64,000 bases of DNA from Pseudomonas mandelii (GTDB lineage Bacteria > Pseudomonadota > Gammaproteobacteria > Pseudomonadales > Pseudomonadaceae), in the NCBI RefSeq assembly GCF_900106065.1, contig NZ_LT629796.1, positions 682,001 through 746,000 of the forward strand. Direction: 5' to 3'. A program made the translations under genes and the position numbers. Of this stretch, positions 63,598 through 64,000 are shown piece by piece; position 1 is the stretch's first letter; the number at the start of each line of letters is the position of its first letter. A model generated the notes under the pieces. That model was not told where the DNA came from. It saw only the letters and a program-made list of their open reading frames with translations, and did not search any database.

Positions 63598-64000
63598 ATG
63601 ATTGCAGGTATTTCTTCGCGCACGCCCCAGCAGGCGTTGGCCGCTTTGCTTGATCGATACGCCCCCGCGCGCCTGTTGTTGATCGGCGCCAGCGAATTCC
63701 CCGCACTTGAGGCGTTCAAGCTCGCGCACCCGGACAGCTGCGTGGCGCATGCGGCACCGGGTGCACTGCCGGCCGAACTGGCGGCGCGCCGCTTTGATCT
63801 GGCGCTGGTGGTCGATTGCCTTGAACACCTGCCAAAGCGTGACGGTCTGAATCTTTTAGGCGGGATCCGTAATCTGAACGCCAGCCGCATTGCGGTGCTG
63901 GCGGATTTGCCGGCCAGCGGCTGGCAGGAGACGGATTTCTTTTCCCTGGCCTTGCAAGCCAGTGAACGCTTCCAGCGCGATGAACAAGTGCTGACGCTGT
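63598..64000 (+). CDS. DUF6231-type methyltransferase-like protein, N-terminal part (cut by window edge)
   Basis: 134 codons remain open to the window end. It begins MIAGISSRTPQQALAALLDR, and a nucleotide-fold pattern follows: RLLLIGASEF at 25-34 and FDLALVVDCLEHLPKRDGLN at about 68-87, like the motif I and post-II regions of class I methyltransferases. The canonical GxGxG is not present, so SAM binding is unproven. A GAGG site lies seven bases before the ATG at 63598. Confidence 0.65.
   Translation, partial: MIAGISSRTPQQALAALLDRYAPARLLLIGASEFPALEAFKLAHPDSCVAHAAPGALPAELAARRFDLALVVDCLEHLPKRDGLNLLGGIRNLNASRIAVLADLPASGWQETDFFSLALQASERFQRDEQVLTL

Overview
The window looks like chromosome of a fluorescent Pseudomonas (P. 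fluorescens complex). Codon use is GC-rich with C/G third positions. The gene content is typical of that group: an Emh/Ttg/Mex-type RND pump, an OprD-family porin, pca genes, braCDEFG, rapA and a cbb3-type small subunit. Most long intergenic gaps carry inverted pairs of REP sequences. I saw no rRNA, tRNA, CRISPR array, prophage or intact insertion sequence.

Layout. 1-3096: 3' half of an RND pump gene and its outer-membrane channel. 3535-4794: OprD-family porin. 4987-7404: sulfide:quinone-oxidoreductase-like flavoprotein, DUF1641 protein and Tam-like methyltransferase in one operon. 7599-18452: a complete protocatechuate/beta-ketoadipate cluster on the minus strand, pcaR, pcaK, pcaIJF-HG and pcaTBDC, with three matching PcaR-type operators. 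19132-22650: small proteins, a Pit phosphate transporter, a long composite repeat, and a 37-residue CcoM-like membrane peptide behind an ANR box. 22869-33562: rapA, an MFS carrier, a YkgJ-type protein, a MHYT-GGDEF-EAL protein, a beta-hydroxyacid dehydrogenase and an FtsZ/tubulin-like protein. 33861-39519: DUF2288 gene and the braCDEFG branched-chain amino acid importer with an attenuator after braC. 39820-42258: a bufferin-type (DUF2282/MNIO/DUF2063/DoxX) peptide operon. 42378-49180: LysR/SDR divergent pair, a lipoprotein, a COG2509 flavoprotein, a PLP enzyme and nhaA. 49301-51062: a colicin-E3-type rRNase bacteriocin, its immunity gene and a second immunity-like gene. 51181-64000: slyB-like lipoprotein, pdxH, an unusual OmpA lipoprotein with a histone-H1-like tail, a family VIII-type hydrolase, a clan GH-A glycosidase-like protein, dinG, a CopD-like protein, a collagen-like protein with a DUF1145 gene, and two tandem OmpA/TSP3 lipoproteins whose leaders both fold over the Shine-Dalgarno sequence.

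How genes work together. PcaK imports 4-hydroxybenzoate-type acids, PcaHG opens protocatechuate, and PcaB, PcaC, PcaD, PcaIJ and PcaF convert the product to succinyl-CoA and acetyl-CoA under PcaR. BraC feeds branched-chain amino acids to BraDEFG. BufB and BufC modify the Cys-rich precursor BufA, probably for copper handling. The bacteriocin unit is a toxin-immunity cassette with AT-richer, probably recombined, 3' sequence. The most interesting items are the FtsZ-like protein, the bufferin operon, the ANR-box/CcoM-like gene, the E3-type toxin module, the three shared-architecture PcaR operators and the paired SD-occluding hairpins.
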